Source: JAENWH01 sp038248745 (GTDB lineage Bacteria > Bacillota > Clostridia > Peptostreptococcales > Anaerovoracaceae). Taken from it: DNA of 7,140 nucleotides. Made by a program: the position numbers and the translations under genes. Of the stretch, positions 1 through 6,724 are shown one piece after another. The stretch is from positions 1 to 7,140 of the forward strand of contig JBBRXC010000087.1 in the NCBI GenBank assembly GCA_038248745.1, in the 5' to 3' direction. The notes under the pieces were generated by a model. That model was given only the letters and a program-made list of their open reading frames with translations, was not told the origin of the DNA and did not search any database. Position 1 is the stretch's first letter. Each line of letters begins with the position of its first letter.

Positions 1-963
1 GAGGTTCAACCGACAAAGTACTTTTACGATATACCTTGTTTTAGATATGAAAAACCTCAGTCAGGAAGATTAAGAGAATTTCACCAGTTTGGCATAGAAA
101 TTTTTGGAACAAACAATATGATGGCGGATGCAGAAGTGATCTGCTTAGGCAAGGATTTTCTTGAAGGGCTTGGCATCCAGAATGTAGAGCTTAGAATTAA
201 CAGCATTGGATGCCCCCAGTGTAGAGAAGAATACAAAAAAGTATTAAGAGAATTTTTGCAGCCAAAACATGACGAACTTTGTGAAACATGTCAGGGGAGA
301 TTTGTTAAAAATCCTTTAAGAATTCTTGACTGTAAATCGGAAGTTTGCCAAGAATTAGTACAGGGAGCACCAGTCTTGCTGGATTATCTTTGCGAAGAAT
401 GTGCCACTGCATTTGCCGAATTACAAAACGACTTAAAATCAATGGGCGTGGAATTTATCATTGATACTGGAATTGTCAGAGGCCTTGATTATTACACAAA
501 AACCGCTTTCGAGTTTGTATCCAATAAAATAGGTGCGCAAGGAACAGTTTGTGGCGGCGGCCGATATGACAACTTAATTGAAGAGCTTGGGGGGCCACCA
601 ATTCCAGGAGTGGGTTTTGGTCTTGGAATAGAAAGACTGCTTCTTACTTTGGAAGCAAATGATATTGAAATTGCCGAGCCTCCATCAGTCGATGTATTTA
701 TTGCTATCATGGGAGAAAACGCAAAAAAATATGGTCTTTCTCTTCTAAGACAACTTAGGTTGAAGGGCGTTAAAACTGAAATGGATCTGATGGCAAGAAA
801 TTTTAAAGGACAGTTTAAATATGCCGACAGACTGAACGCCAAACAAACAATAGTTATTGGAGATAATGAACTGGATGAGGGAATGATCACCATTAAAAAT
901 ATGGCTACCTCAGCCCAAAGACTAATCCCAATTGAAAATTTAATCGATGAATTAACAAAATAA
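1..963 (+). CDS. hisS: Histidyl-tRNA synthetase (HisRS), 3' part; 5' end lies outside the window
   Basis: Class II aminoacyl-tRNA synthetase that activates histidine with ATP and loads it onto tRNA-His in the cytoplasm. The frame is open from base 1, so the ATG at 118 is an internal methionine and not the start. The 320 visible residues lack roughly the first 100 of a family usually about 420 long. Seen in order: motif 2 (FRYEKPQSGRLREFHQFG, bases 40-93); an insertion domain rich in cysteines (CxxC at 211-222, 280-291 and 391-402, plus single Cys at 331 and 346); the HisRS-specific histidine-binding segment RGLDYYTKTAFEF (478-516); the glycine-rich GGGRYD (553-570); motif 3 (GVGFGLGIERLLL, 607-645); and the C-terminal anticodon-binding domain with RNFKGQFKYADR. 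The gene ends 18 bases before aspS, the common hisS-aspS pairing of Bacillota. Apart from the window-edge truncation the protein looks intact. The identification is secure. Confidence 0.97.
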   Translation, partial: EVQPTKYFYDIPCFRYEKPQSGRLREFHQFGIEIFGTNNMMADAEVICLGKDFLEGLGIQNVELRINSIGCPQCREEYKKVLREFLQPKHDELCETCQGRFVKNPLRILDCKSEVCQELVQGAPVLLDYLCEECATAFAELQNDLKSMGVEFIIDTGIVRGLDYYTKTAFEFVSNKIGAQGTVCGGGRYDNLIEELGGPPIPGVGFGLGIERLLLTLEANDIEIAEPPSVDVFIAIMGENAKKYGLSLLRQLRLKGVKTEMDLMARNFKGQFKYADRLNAKQTIVIGDNELDEGMITIKNMATSAQRLIPIENLIDELTK

Positions 964-971
964 CAGGAATT

Positions 972-977
972 GGAGAG
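972..977 (+). promoter_or_regulatory. Ribosome binding site that fixes the aspS start at 982
   Basis: GGAGAG lies 4 bases before the ATG at 982. An in-frame TTG at 970 would extend the protein by four residues. It has only AGGAA (965-969) directly touching it, with no spacer, and it would place the good GGAGAG inside the gene. ATG 982 is therefore preferred. Confidence 0.75.
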
Positions 978-981
978 ATAT

Positions 982-2751
982 ATGAGTAATGTGTTTAAAA
1001 GAACCCACATGTGTGGCGTTTTAAGAGCTGAAAATATAAATGATGAAGTAGTACTTAATGGTTGGATTCAAAAGAGAAGAAATCTTGGTGGGCTTATTTT
1101 CTGTGATGTAAGAGACAAAACAGGAATCATACAGGTTGTCTTTGATGATAAAATTCCTGCAGAACTCTTTGAAAAGGCCGATAGCTTAAGAGGGGAGTTT
1201 GTCGTTGGGATTAAAGGGGTTGTTAAGGAAAGACAATCGAAAAATTTAGAAATCTTAACAGGCGAAATTGAAATATTTGCAAATGATTTGATGATATATT
1301 CGGAAGCGGAAACGCCACCAATATATATTAAAGATGATGATAAAGTAGATGAAAATCTTAGACTTAAATACAGGTATCTGGATTTAAGAAAAAATAAAAT
1401 GCAAAATAATTTGACATTTAGACATAATATTTCGAAAGTAACCAGGGATTATTTTGATTCAGAGGGCTTTACCGAAGTAGAAACCCCTATGCTAATAAAA
1501 CCAACACCAGAAGGCGCAAGAGATTATCTTGTACCAAGCAGAGTTCACCCCGGAGAGTTTTATGCGCTACCGCAGTCGCCACAGATGTTTAAGCAGCTTT
1601 TAATGGTTGGCGGCACAGATCGATATATGCAAATTGTTAAATGCTTTAGAGATGAAGACTTAAGAGCTGACAGACAACCCGAATTTACCCAAATTGATTT
1701 GGAAATGTCCTTCGTGGATGTGGATGATGTCCTTGAGGTACAGGAAGGCTATTTGAAAAAATTATTTAAAGAGATCATGAAGGTTGATATCGTTACGCCA
1801 TTACCAAGAATACCTTTTGATGAGGCGATGGCCCGTTATGGGAGTGATAAGCCAGATACACGCTTTGGATTTGAACTCAAACTATTAAATGATAAGGTTT
1901 CCAACACGACCTTCCCGTTGTTTTCAGGCGTACTTGATGCAGGTGGAGATGTGAGGGGTATAAACATTGAAGGTGGTGCTGAACAATTCAGCAGAAAAGA
2001 TATTGATAAATTTCAGGATTCCATTAAATCATTCGGTGCCAAGAGCCTCGTCTGGGTTAAGGTTGGGGTTGACGAAATAACTTCTTCTGTCAACAAATTT
2101 TTCGACCAAGACCAGTTAAATGACCTTATTTCAGTGTTTTCAGCCAAACCAGGAGATCTTATCCTTATAGCATCTGATAAATCTAAGGTGGTGTTTGACA
2201 GTTTAGGCTTCTTGAGGAGAGATATCGCTGGTAAAATGGGGCTTCTTGATGATTCGAAATACAATCTGCTTTGGGTTGTTGATTTTCCATTATACGAATA
2301 CGATGAAGAGTCCAATAAATACTTTGCCATGCATCATCCTTTCACTTCACCAAGAATTGAAGATATTCCCATGCTAGATACCGACCCTGGTAAAGTAAAA
2401 GCAAAAGCATATGATATTATCTTAAATGGCGTAGAACTTGGCGGAGGGAGCATTAGAATCCATGATAAGAACCTTCAAAAGAAAATGTTCAATGTTCTCG
2501 GTCTTTCTGATGAGGAATGTCAACAGAAGTTTGGTTTTCTACTAGAAGCATTCAAATATGGAACGCCGCCCCATGGAGGTTTGGCGTATGGGCTTGACAG
2601 ATTGGTTATGTTGCTTTCAGGAGAACATAGTATCAGAGAAGTGATGGCTTTTCCTAAGAATCAGTCAGCACAGTGTATGGTAAGTGAAGCACCATCTGTT
2701 GCCTCCGAAGAACAATTAGAAGAGCTGGGAATTAAATTGAGGCAATTATGA
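982..2751 (+). CDS. aspS: Aspartyl-tRNA synthetase (AspRS), bacterial type
   Basis: Class IIb synthetase that charges tRNA-Asp in the cytoplasm. It has 589 residues from ATG 982, the usual length for the bacterial form with its GAD insertion domain. Seen in order: an N-terminal OB-fold anticodon-binding domain (about residues 1-110, with GWIQKRRNLGGLIF); class II motif 1 (FTEVETPM, from residue 163); the AspRS segment LPQSPQMFKQLLMVGG; motif 2 (FRDEDLRADRQPEF, from residue 222); the GAD-type insertion (roughly 285-415); and motif 3 (GLAYGLDRL, from residue 533). Leu35 sits where nondiscriminating AspRS enzymes (for example that of Pseudomonas aeruginosa) carry His. From family knowledge this points to an enzyme restricted to tRNA-Asp, though one residue is not proof. 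Asn34 replaces the more usual Asp in the RRDLGG stretch. It follows hisS by 18 bases and its TGA overlaps the nadD ATG. Identification is secure. Confidence 0.98.
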   Translation: MSNVFKRTHMCGVLRAENINDEVVLNGWIQKRRNLGGLIFCDVRDKTGIIQVVFDDKIPAELFEKADSLRGEFVVGIKGVVKERQSKNLEILTGEIEIFANDLMIYSEAETPPIYIKDDDKVDENLRLKYRYLDLRKNKMQNNLTFRHNISKVTRDYFDSEGFTEVETPMLIKPTPEGARDYLVPSRVHPGEFYALPQSPQMFKQLLMVGGTDRYMQIVKCFRDEDLRADRQPEFTQIDLEMSFVDVDDVLEVQEGYLKKLFKEIMKVDIVTPLPRIPFDEAMARYGSDKPDTRFGFELKLLNDKVSNTTFPLFSGVLDAGGDVRGINIEGGAEQFSRKDIDKFQDSIKSFGAKSLVWVKVGVDEITSSVNKFFDQDQLNDLISVFSAKPGDLILIASDKSKVVFDSLGFLRRDIAGKMGLLDDSKYNLLWVVDFPLYEYDEESNKYFAMHHPFTSPRIEDIPMLDTDPGKVKAKAYDIILNGVELGGGSIRIHDKNLQKKMFNVLGLSDEECQQKFGFLLEAFKYGTPPHGGLAYGLDRLVMLLSGEHSIREVMAFPKNQSAQCMVSEAPSVASEEQLEELGIKLRQL

Positions 2752-3347
2752 AAATAGGAATACTTGGCGGAACCTTTGATCCCGTTCATTTTGGTCATTT
2801 ATCTATAGCAAAACAAGCATTAGAAGAGTTGGCATTGGATAAACTGATTATTGTTCCTGCAAAGCTTCAGCCTTTTAAGTTGGATCAACCAGTAACAATC
2901 GGAAAACATCGCATAGAGATGTTAAAACTCGCTTTTAAAGATTTTGAAAAAGTGACTATTTCTGAGTATGAACTAGATAAAAATGAAGTGTCTTATACAA
3001 TCAACACTTTAAGCGCATTTAGAAAAGAATACCCTGACAGCGAACTTTGGTTTTTAATGGGGACTGATTCTTTCCTTAAAATAGAAATATGGAAAAATGC
3101 TAGGGACCTTTTATCCCAATTCAACTTGATTGTAGGCGCACGACCCGGGTATAAGGAACAAGAATTAGATGCTCAAATCGAGTATTTAGAAAAAACCTAT
3201 GGAACTAAAATTTATAAACTGTCAAACGAAAAAATTGATATTTCTTCTACTGATATCAGAAAAAGAATCAATCAGGGCGAGGCTATAGATCAATGGGTTC
3301 CTTTAACGGTAGAAAGGTATATAACCGATTATGCGCTCTATAAATAG
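2748..3347 (+). CDS. nadD: Nicotinate-nucleotide adenylyltransferase (NadD)
   Basis: Transfers AMP from ATP to nicotinate mononucleotide, giving deamido-NAD, the step shared by de novo and salvage routes to NAD. It has 199 residues, normal for the family. The nucleotidyltransferase signature is complete: GGTFDPVHFGHL (residues 7-18) with the H14-x-G-H17 ATP-binding pair. In the middle is MGTDSFLKIEIWKN, matching the family G-x-D...W-K-N substrate-site pattern, then VGARPGY. The C-terminal ISSTDIRKRI (residues 165-174) is the second adenylate-binding motif. The start ATG shares bases with the aspS stop (ATGA, 2748-2751), and TGAGG (2738-2742) inside the aspS end is its ribosome binding site, so translational coupling to aspS is likely. 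The last 17 bases overlap yqeK. In Bacillota nadD, yqeK and rsfS commonly travel together, which supports all three calls. Confidence 0.97.
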   Translation: MKIGILGGTFDPVHFGHLSIAKQALEELALDKLIIVPAKLQPFKLDQPVTIGKHRIEMLKLAFKDFEKVTISEYELDKNEVSYTINTLSAFRKEYPDSELWFLMGTDSFLKIEIWKNARDLLSQFNLIVGARPGYKEQELDAQIEYLEKTYGTKIYKLSNEKIDISSTDIRKRINQGEAIDQWVPLTVERYITDYALYK

Positions 3348-3894
3348 CTATATAGAAAGAAATTTCACTGAAAAGAGAAAATTGCACACGTTTGCAGTTT
3401 GCCAACTGGCAATGAATCTTGCTGAACATTATGGCATAGAAAAGGATAAGGTAGAAACCGCTGCGCTTTTTCATGATATGTTTAGAGGGGTGCCGGAACA
3501 GTCAATAAACTGTTATGTGACGCATCTTGGTTTGGATTCAAAATATTTAAATAATCCAAATCTAGCACATGGTAAAATTGCAGCAATCGTCATGGAAAGA
3601 GATTATGGCATTACAGATAAAGATGTTATAAACGCGGTAAGTTTTCATACAACGGGAAGAGAAGCCATGTCAGAAATAGAGAAGATTATCTATATTGCTG
3701 ATGCCACAGAGCCTAATAGAGTTTATCCAAGTGTGGAAATGCTCAGAAAATTATCCTTCGAACATTTAGATAAAGCTGTGTTGGAATCATTAAAGCATAC
3801 TATTAAATATATTGAAGAAAGAGGACTTTATCTTGATAATGATACTGTTCTAGCAAAAGATTATTACATGAAAAAGGAGAAAATGAATGAATAG
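3331..3894 (+). CDS. yqeK: HD-domain phosphohydrolase YqeK, probable symmetrical Ap4A hydrolase
   Basis: The YqeK family consists of metal-dependent HD-domain enzymes, and characterised members split diadenosine tetraphosphate into two ADP. This protein has 187 residues, the family's usual size. Visible metal and active-site candidates are H19 (KLHTFAV), H48-D49 (FHDMFRG), H80 (LAHGKIA), H106 (SFHTTGR) and D124 (YIADATEPNR). The HTTGR and IADxxEPNR blocks are diagnostic of YqeK against other HD proteins. Two departures from what I recall of the Bacillus subtilis protein are seen: HDMFR where HDYAK is usual, and AHG where WHA is usual. The ATG at 3331 lies 17 bases inside nadD; AAAGG (3313-3317) is a rather distant binding site, so translation may depend on coupling with nadD. 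No better start was found, and H19 makes a much later start unlikely. The biochemical role is inferred from the family. Confidence 0.93.
   Translation: MRSINSYIERNFTEKRKLHTFAVCQLAMNLAEHYGIEKDKVETAALFHDMFRGVPEQSINCYVTHLGLDSKYLNNPNLAHGKIAAIVMERDYGITDKDVINAVSFHTTGREAMSEIEKIIYIADATEPNRVYPSVEMLRKLSFEHLDKAVLESLKHTIKYIEERGLYLDNDTVLAKDYYMKKEKMNE
3874..3879 (+). promoter_or_regulatory. Ribosome binding site of rsfS, inside the end of yqeK
   Basis: AAGGAG sits 7 bases before the rsfS ATG at 3887. A second ATG at 3883 lies in the yqeK frame and runs straight into the yqeK stop, so it encodes only the last residues of yqeK. The spacing and the RsfS reading frame both favour 3887. Confidence 0.8.
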
Positions 3895-4231
3895 TAAAGA
3901 AATGGCTATATTAGCAGCAAAAACATTGGACAGCAAAAAGGCTTTGGACATTATATGTCTTGACATTGAGTCGAAATCATCCATAGCTGATTATTTTATT
4001 TTAGCATCAGGAGGTTCAGAAAGGCAGATAAAAGCTCTTTCCGAAGAGGTAGATGACCAGTTTGCAAAAGCAGGGCTAATCGCTAAAAGCATTGAAGGGA
4101 AAGCTAGTTCTGGTTGGATTTTGCTGGATTTTGGAGACATTATTGTAAGTGTTCTTACTCTTGAAATGAGAGAAAAATATAACATTGAAAAAGTATGGGG
4201 CGACTGTGAAATACTAAACTGGGAGGAATAG
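3887..4231 (+). CDS. rsfS: Ribosome silencing factor RsfS (YbeB/Iojap family)
   Basis: RsfS binds protein uL14 on the 50S subunit and blocks joining with the 30S, reducing translation when nutrients are short. It has 114 residues, the normal bacterial length, and forms a single Iojap/DUF143-type domain. Family landmarks: an N-terminal helix (A10-A-K-T-L), SIADYFILASGGSERQ (residues 32-47), EGKASSGWILLDFGDIIV (70-87) and the C-terminal REKYNIEKVWGD (95-106). The family's usual VHIF after the GD pair reads V87-S-V-L here, a departure from consensus. The start overlaps the end of yqeK by 8 bases, and the TAG stop is one base before the leuS ATG. The position after nadD-yqeK is the classic one for this gene in Bacillota. 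Identification is secure. Confidence 0.95.
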   Translation: MNSKEMAILAAKTLDSKKALDIICLDIESKSSIADYFILASGGSERQIKALSEEVDDQFAKAGLIAKSIEGKASSGWILLDFGDIIVSVLTLEMREKYNIEKVWGDCEILNWEE

Positions 4232-4232
4232 A

Positions 4233-6704
4233 ATGTTAGAAAGATATGAATTCGCTGAAATTGAAAAAAAATGGCAAAAGTCTTGGGAAGATAAGGAAAC
4301 CTTTAAGACAATAGAAGATGAAAGTAAGGAAAAATATTACGTTCTAGAAATGTTTCCTTATCCATCAGGAAAGCTTCATATGGGACATGTTAGAAATTAT
4401 TCCATTGGAGATGTAATCGCTCGATTTAAAACCATGAATAATTTTAATGTTCTTCATCCTATGGGATGGGATTCTTTTGGGCTTCCTGCTGAAAACGCAG
4501 CAATTAAAAATGGAACACATCCAAACCTTTGGACTTGGGCAAATATCGATGAAATGAGAAGCCAGTTAAAAGAATTAGGGTTATCCTATGACTGGAGTAG
4601 AGAAGTTGCCACCTGTCATCCTGATTATTATAAATGGATGCAGTGGATTTTTATTCAGTTTTTTAATAAAGGACTGGCTTACAAAAAAGAAAACCCTGTA
4701 AACTGGTGCCCAAGTTGCCAGACTGTACTAGCAAATGAACAGGTTGTTGATGGAGGTTGTGAAAGATGTGGAACGTTAGTTGGCAAAAAGGAACTTTCTC
4801 AATGGTATTTCAAGATAACCGATTATGCCGACAGACTTCTTGACAATTTAGACGTTCTTGACGGCTGGCCTAATAAAGTGAAAACCATGCAAAAAAACTG
4901 GATTGGCAGGAGCGTCGGGGCTGAAGTTGACTTTGATATTGTTGGTTTTGATAAAAAGATGAAGATATTCACAACAAGACCTGATACGCTATATGGCGTT
5001 ACTTACATGGTTCTTGCCCCTGAGCATCCTTTCGTCAAAGAATTGGTTTCTGATTCAGATAAAATAGAAGAAATACGAGCATTCAATGAAAAACTTCATC
5101 AGATGTCAGATATTGAACGTACCTCAACAACGCTGGAAAAAGAAGGGGTGTTCACCGGTCGATACTGCATTAATCCATTAAATAATAAAGAAGTGCCAAT
5201 ATTTATTGCTAACTATGTGCTAATGAATTATGGTACGGGTGCAATTATGGCTGTACCTGCCCATGACCAAAGAGACTTTGACTTTGCAGCAAAATACAAT
5301 TTGGAGATTATTCCTGTCGTTGAAACAAATGATCCCGATATAGACATTTTGAATTTAAAAGAAGCCTTTATCGCTGAAGGAAATATGATTAATTCAGATA
5401 CATTCAATGGCATGAACAATAAAGTAGCCATTGATAAGTTTATCGACTATCTTGAAGAAAAGAAAATTGGAAAAAAATCCATAAACTACAGATTAAGAGA
5501 CTGGCTTATTTCAAGGCAACGCTATTGGGGGACCCCAATTCCAATGATCTTTTGTGATAAATGCGGATGGGTACCTGAAAAGGAAGAGAACCTGCCAGTA
5601 TTGCTTCCAACCGATGTCGAATTTACAGGTAAAGGAGAATCACCTTTAACAACAAGTAAAACTTTTGGAGAAACAGCTTGCCCAACATGTGGCAGAATTG
5701 CTCATAGAGAATTAGATACCATGGATACATTTCTTGATTCCTCGTGGTATTTTCTAAGGTATACAGATCCAAAAAATAAGGAAAAAGCTTGGGATTTTAA
5801 AAATCAAAAGTACTGGATGAATGTTGATCAGTACATAGGTGGTGTTGAGCATGCGATCCTTCACTTAATGTATTCAAGATTTTTTCAAATGGCGCTTTAT
5901 GACCTTGGATTAGTAAGCAATGAAGAACCTTTTAAGAATCTTCTGACGCAGGGAATGGTCATAAAAGATGGTAAAAAAATGTCGAAATCAATTGGTAATG
6001 TAGTTAGCCCTGATTTAATCATCAGAAAATACGGCGCAGACACTGCCCGCCTGTTTATCTTGTTCGCCTCACCGCCAGAAAAAGAACTTGACTGGTCTGA
6101 TGCCGGAGTAGAAGGCAGTTTCAGATTTTTAAATAGAGTCCATAGAATTGTGTATGAATTGTCAGAGCTTATTTCAGCAGTACCTGAAACCTACATCCTT
6201 GAAAATGAAGCGGATAAGAATTTGGCTTATGTAATGAATGGCACGATAAAAAAAGTTTCTGCAGATGTTGGAGGAAGATTCAATTTTAATACTGCAATCA
6301 GCTCTATTATGGAACTTGTCAATGAAATGTATAAATATAAAGAAGGAGACGATATTAACCTTGGGCTGTTAAAGACTTGTATTGGAAATTTAGTGTTAAT
6401 CCTTTCACCTTTCACACCACATATCTGTGAAGAAATGTGGCAACATCTTGGCAACACGAAATCAGTCTACAAAACAAACTGGCCTTCGTATGATGAAGAC
6501 GCGCTGATAAAAGATACGGTGGAAATTGTTATACAAGTTAATGGCAAGGTTAAAGAAAAGCTTAACATAACAAACAATCTTGATAAATCAACGTTTGAAA
6601 GGATAGCAATGGAAAATGAAAAAGTGAAAGCTATCATCAATGGCAAAGACGTAATCAAAATAATTGCAGTCCCAAACAAGTTGATCAATATTGTTGTTAA
6701 ATAA
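4233..6704 (+). CDS. leuS: Leucyl-tRNA synthetase (LeuRS)
   Basis: Class Ia synthetase that charges tRNA-Leu and edits mischarged tRNA. It has 823 residues, within the bacterial range. Seen in order: PYPSGKLHMGHVRNY with the HIGH-type motif HMGH (49-52); a first four-Cys zinc module (C159, C162, C176, C179); the CP1 editing domain with the threonine-rich TTRPDT (247-252) and GTGAIMAVPAHDQRD (334-348), which keep T252 and the conserved editing aspartate D345; a second four-Cys module (C441, C444, C483, C486); KMSKS (582-586); an anticodon-binding helical domain with FRFLNRVHR; and a small C-terminal domain starting around VEIVIQVNGKVKEKL. Between QGMV (573-576) and KMSKS only about five residues remain, so the leucine-specific insertion of the Escherichia coli enzyme is essentially absent. 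GGGAGG (4221-4226) sits 6 bases before the ATG, inside the end of rsfS. Editing should be functional, judging by the residues kept. Confidence 0.98.
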   Translation: MLERYEFAEIEKKWQKSWEDKETFKTIEDESKEKYYVLEMFPYPSGKLHMGHVRNYSIGDVIARFKTMNNFNVLHPMGWDSFGLPAENAAIKNGTHPNLWTWANIDEMRSQLKELGLSYDWSREVATCHPDYYKWMQWIFIQFFNKGLAYKKENPVNWCPSCQTVLANEQVVDGGCERCGTLVGKKELSQWYFKITDYADRLLDNLDVLDGWPNKVKTMQKNWIGRSVGAEVDFDIVGFDKKMKIFTTRPDTLYGVTYMVLAPEHPFVKELVSDSDKIEEIRAFNEKLHQMSDIERTSTTLEKEGVFTGRYCINPLNNKEVPIFIANYVLMNYGTGAIMAVPAHDQRDFDFAAKYNLEIIPVVETNDPDIDILNLKEAFIAEGNMINSDTFNGMNNKVAIDKFIDYLEEKKIGKKSINYRLRDWLISRQRYWGTPIPMIFCDKCGWVPEKEENLPVLLPTDVEFTGKGESPLTTSKTFGETACPTCGRIAHRELDTMDTFLDSSWYFLRYTDPKNKEKAWDFKNQKYWMNVDQYIGGVEHAILHLMYSRFFQMALYDLGLVSNEEPFKNLLTQGMVIKDGKKMSKSIGNVVSPDLIIRKYGADTARLFILFASPPEKELDWSDAGVEGSFRFLNRVHRIVYELSELISAVPETYILENEADKNLAYVMNGTIKKVSADVGGRFNFNTAISSIMELVNEMYKYKEGDDINLGLLKTCIGNLVLILSPFTPHICEEMWQHLGNTKSVYKTNWPSYDEDALIKDTVEIVIQVNGKVKEKLNITNNLDKSTFERIAMENEKVKAIINGKDVIKIIAVPNKLINIVVK

Positions 6705-6724
6705 TGAACGGGGGGACAAAATGA
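6704..6724 (+). other. Six-codon open frame bridging the leuS stop and the RNase J start
   Basis: The sequence TAATG at 6702-6706 joins the leuS stop to an ATG that opens a frame encoding MNGGTK and closes at the TGA in 6722-6724, overlapping the RNase J ATG. It has no binding site of its own other than whatever lies in the leuS end. It may serve reinitiation and coupling or may be chance. I do not call it a gene. Confidence 0.2.
6710..6716 (+). promoter_or_regulatory. G-run ribosome binding site of the RNase J gene
   Basis: Six consecutive G followed by A end 4 bases before the ATG at 6721, within the 16-base gap after leuS. It differs from the AGGAG-like sites used by the upstream genes and would need G-U pairs to match the usual anti-Shine-Dalgarno sequence. 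It is nevertheless correctly spaced and supports the start at 6721. Confidence 0.65.

Noticed and set aside
118..120. ATG at 118 as the start of a 281-residue protein
   Set aside because: The frame is open from base 1 and encodes HisRS motif 2 upstream of 118, so the ATG is internal.
970..981. TTG at 970 as an upstream start for aspS
   Set aside because: It touches AGGAA with no spacer and lies across the GGAGAG site that properly serves ATG 982.
964..981. T-box or other leader between hisS and aspS
   Set aside because: The gap is 18 bases, far too short for a T-box, and the same is true before leuS.
492..1010. Minus-strand open frame of 172 codons antisense to hisS
   Set aside because: It lies opposite a conserved synthetase gene, its translation resembles no family I know, and it has no supporting context. 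The other minus-strand frames (2013-2330, 3283-3474, 3991-4185, 5228-5431, 6227-6457, 6467-6730, 6588-6887) were dismissed for the same reason.
2563..2587. Inverted repeat ACGCC...GGCGT near the end of aspS as a terminator or structured element
   Set aside because: It is explained by codons of the conserved GTPPHGGLAYG block, the stem is only 5 bases and no T run follows.
6664..6705. Possible promoter for RNase J in the end of leuS (TTGCAG or TTGATC with AT-rich -10 candidates)
   Set aside because: The boxes match the consensus poorly or have wrong spacing (11-13 bases), as expected by chance in AT-rich sequence.
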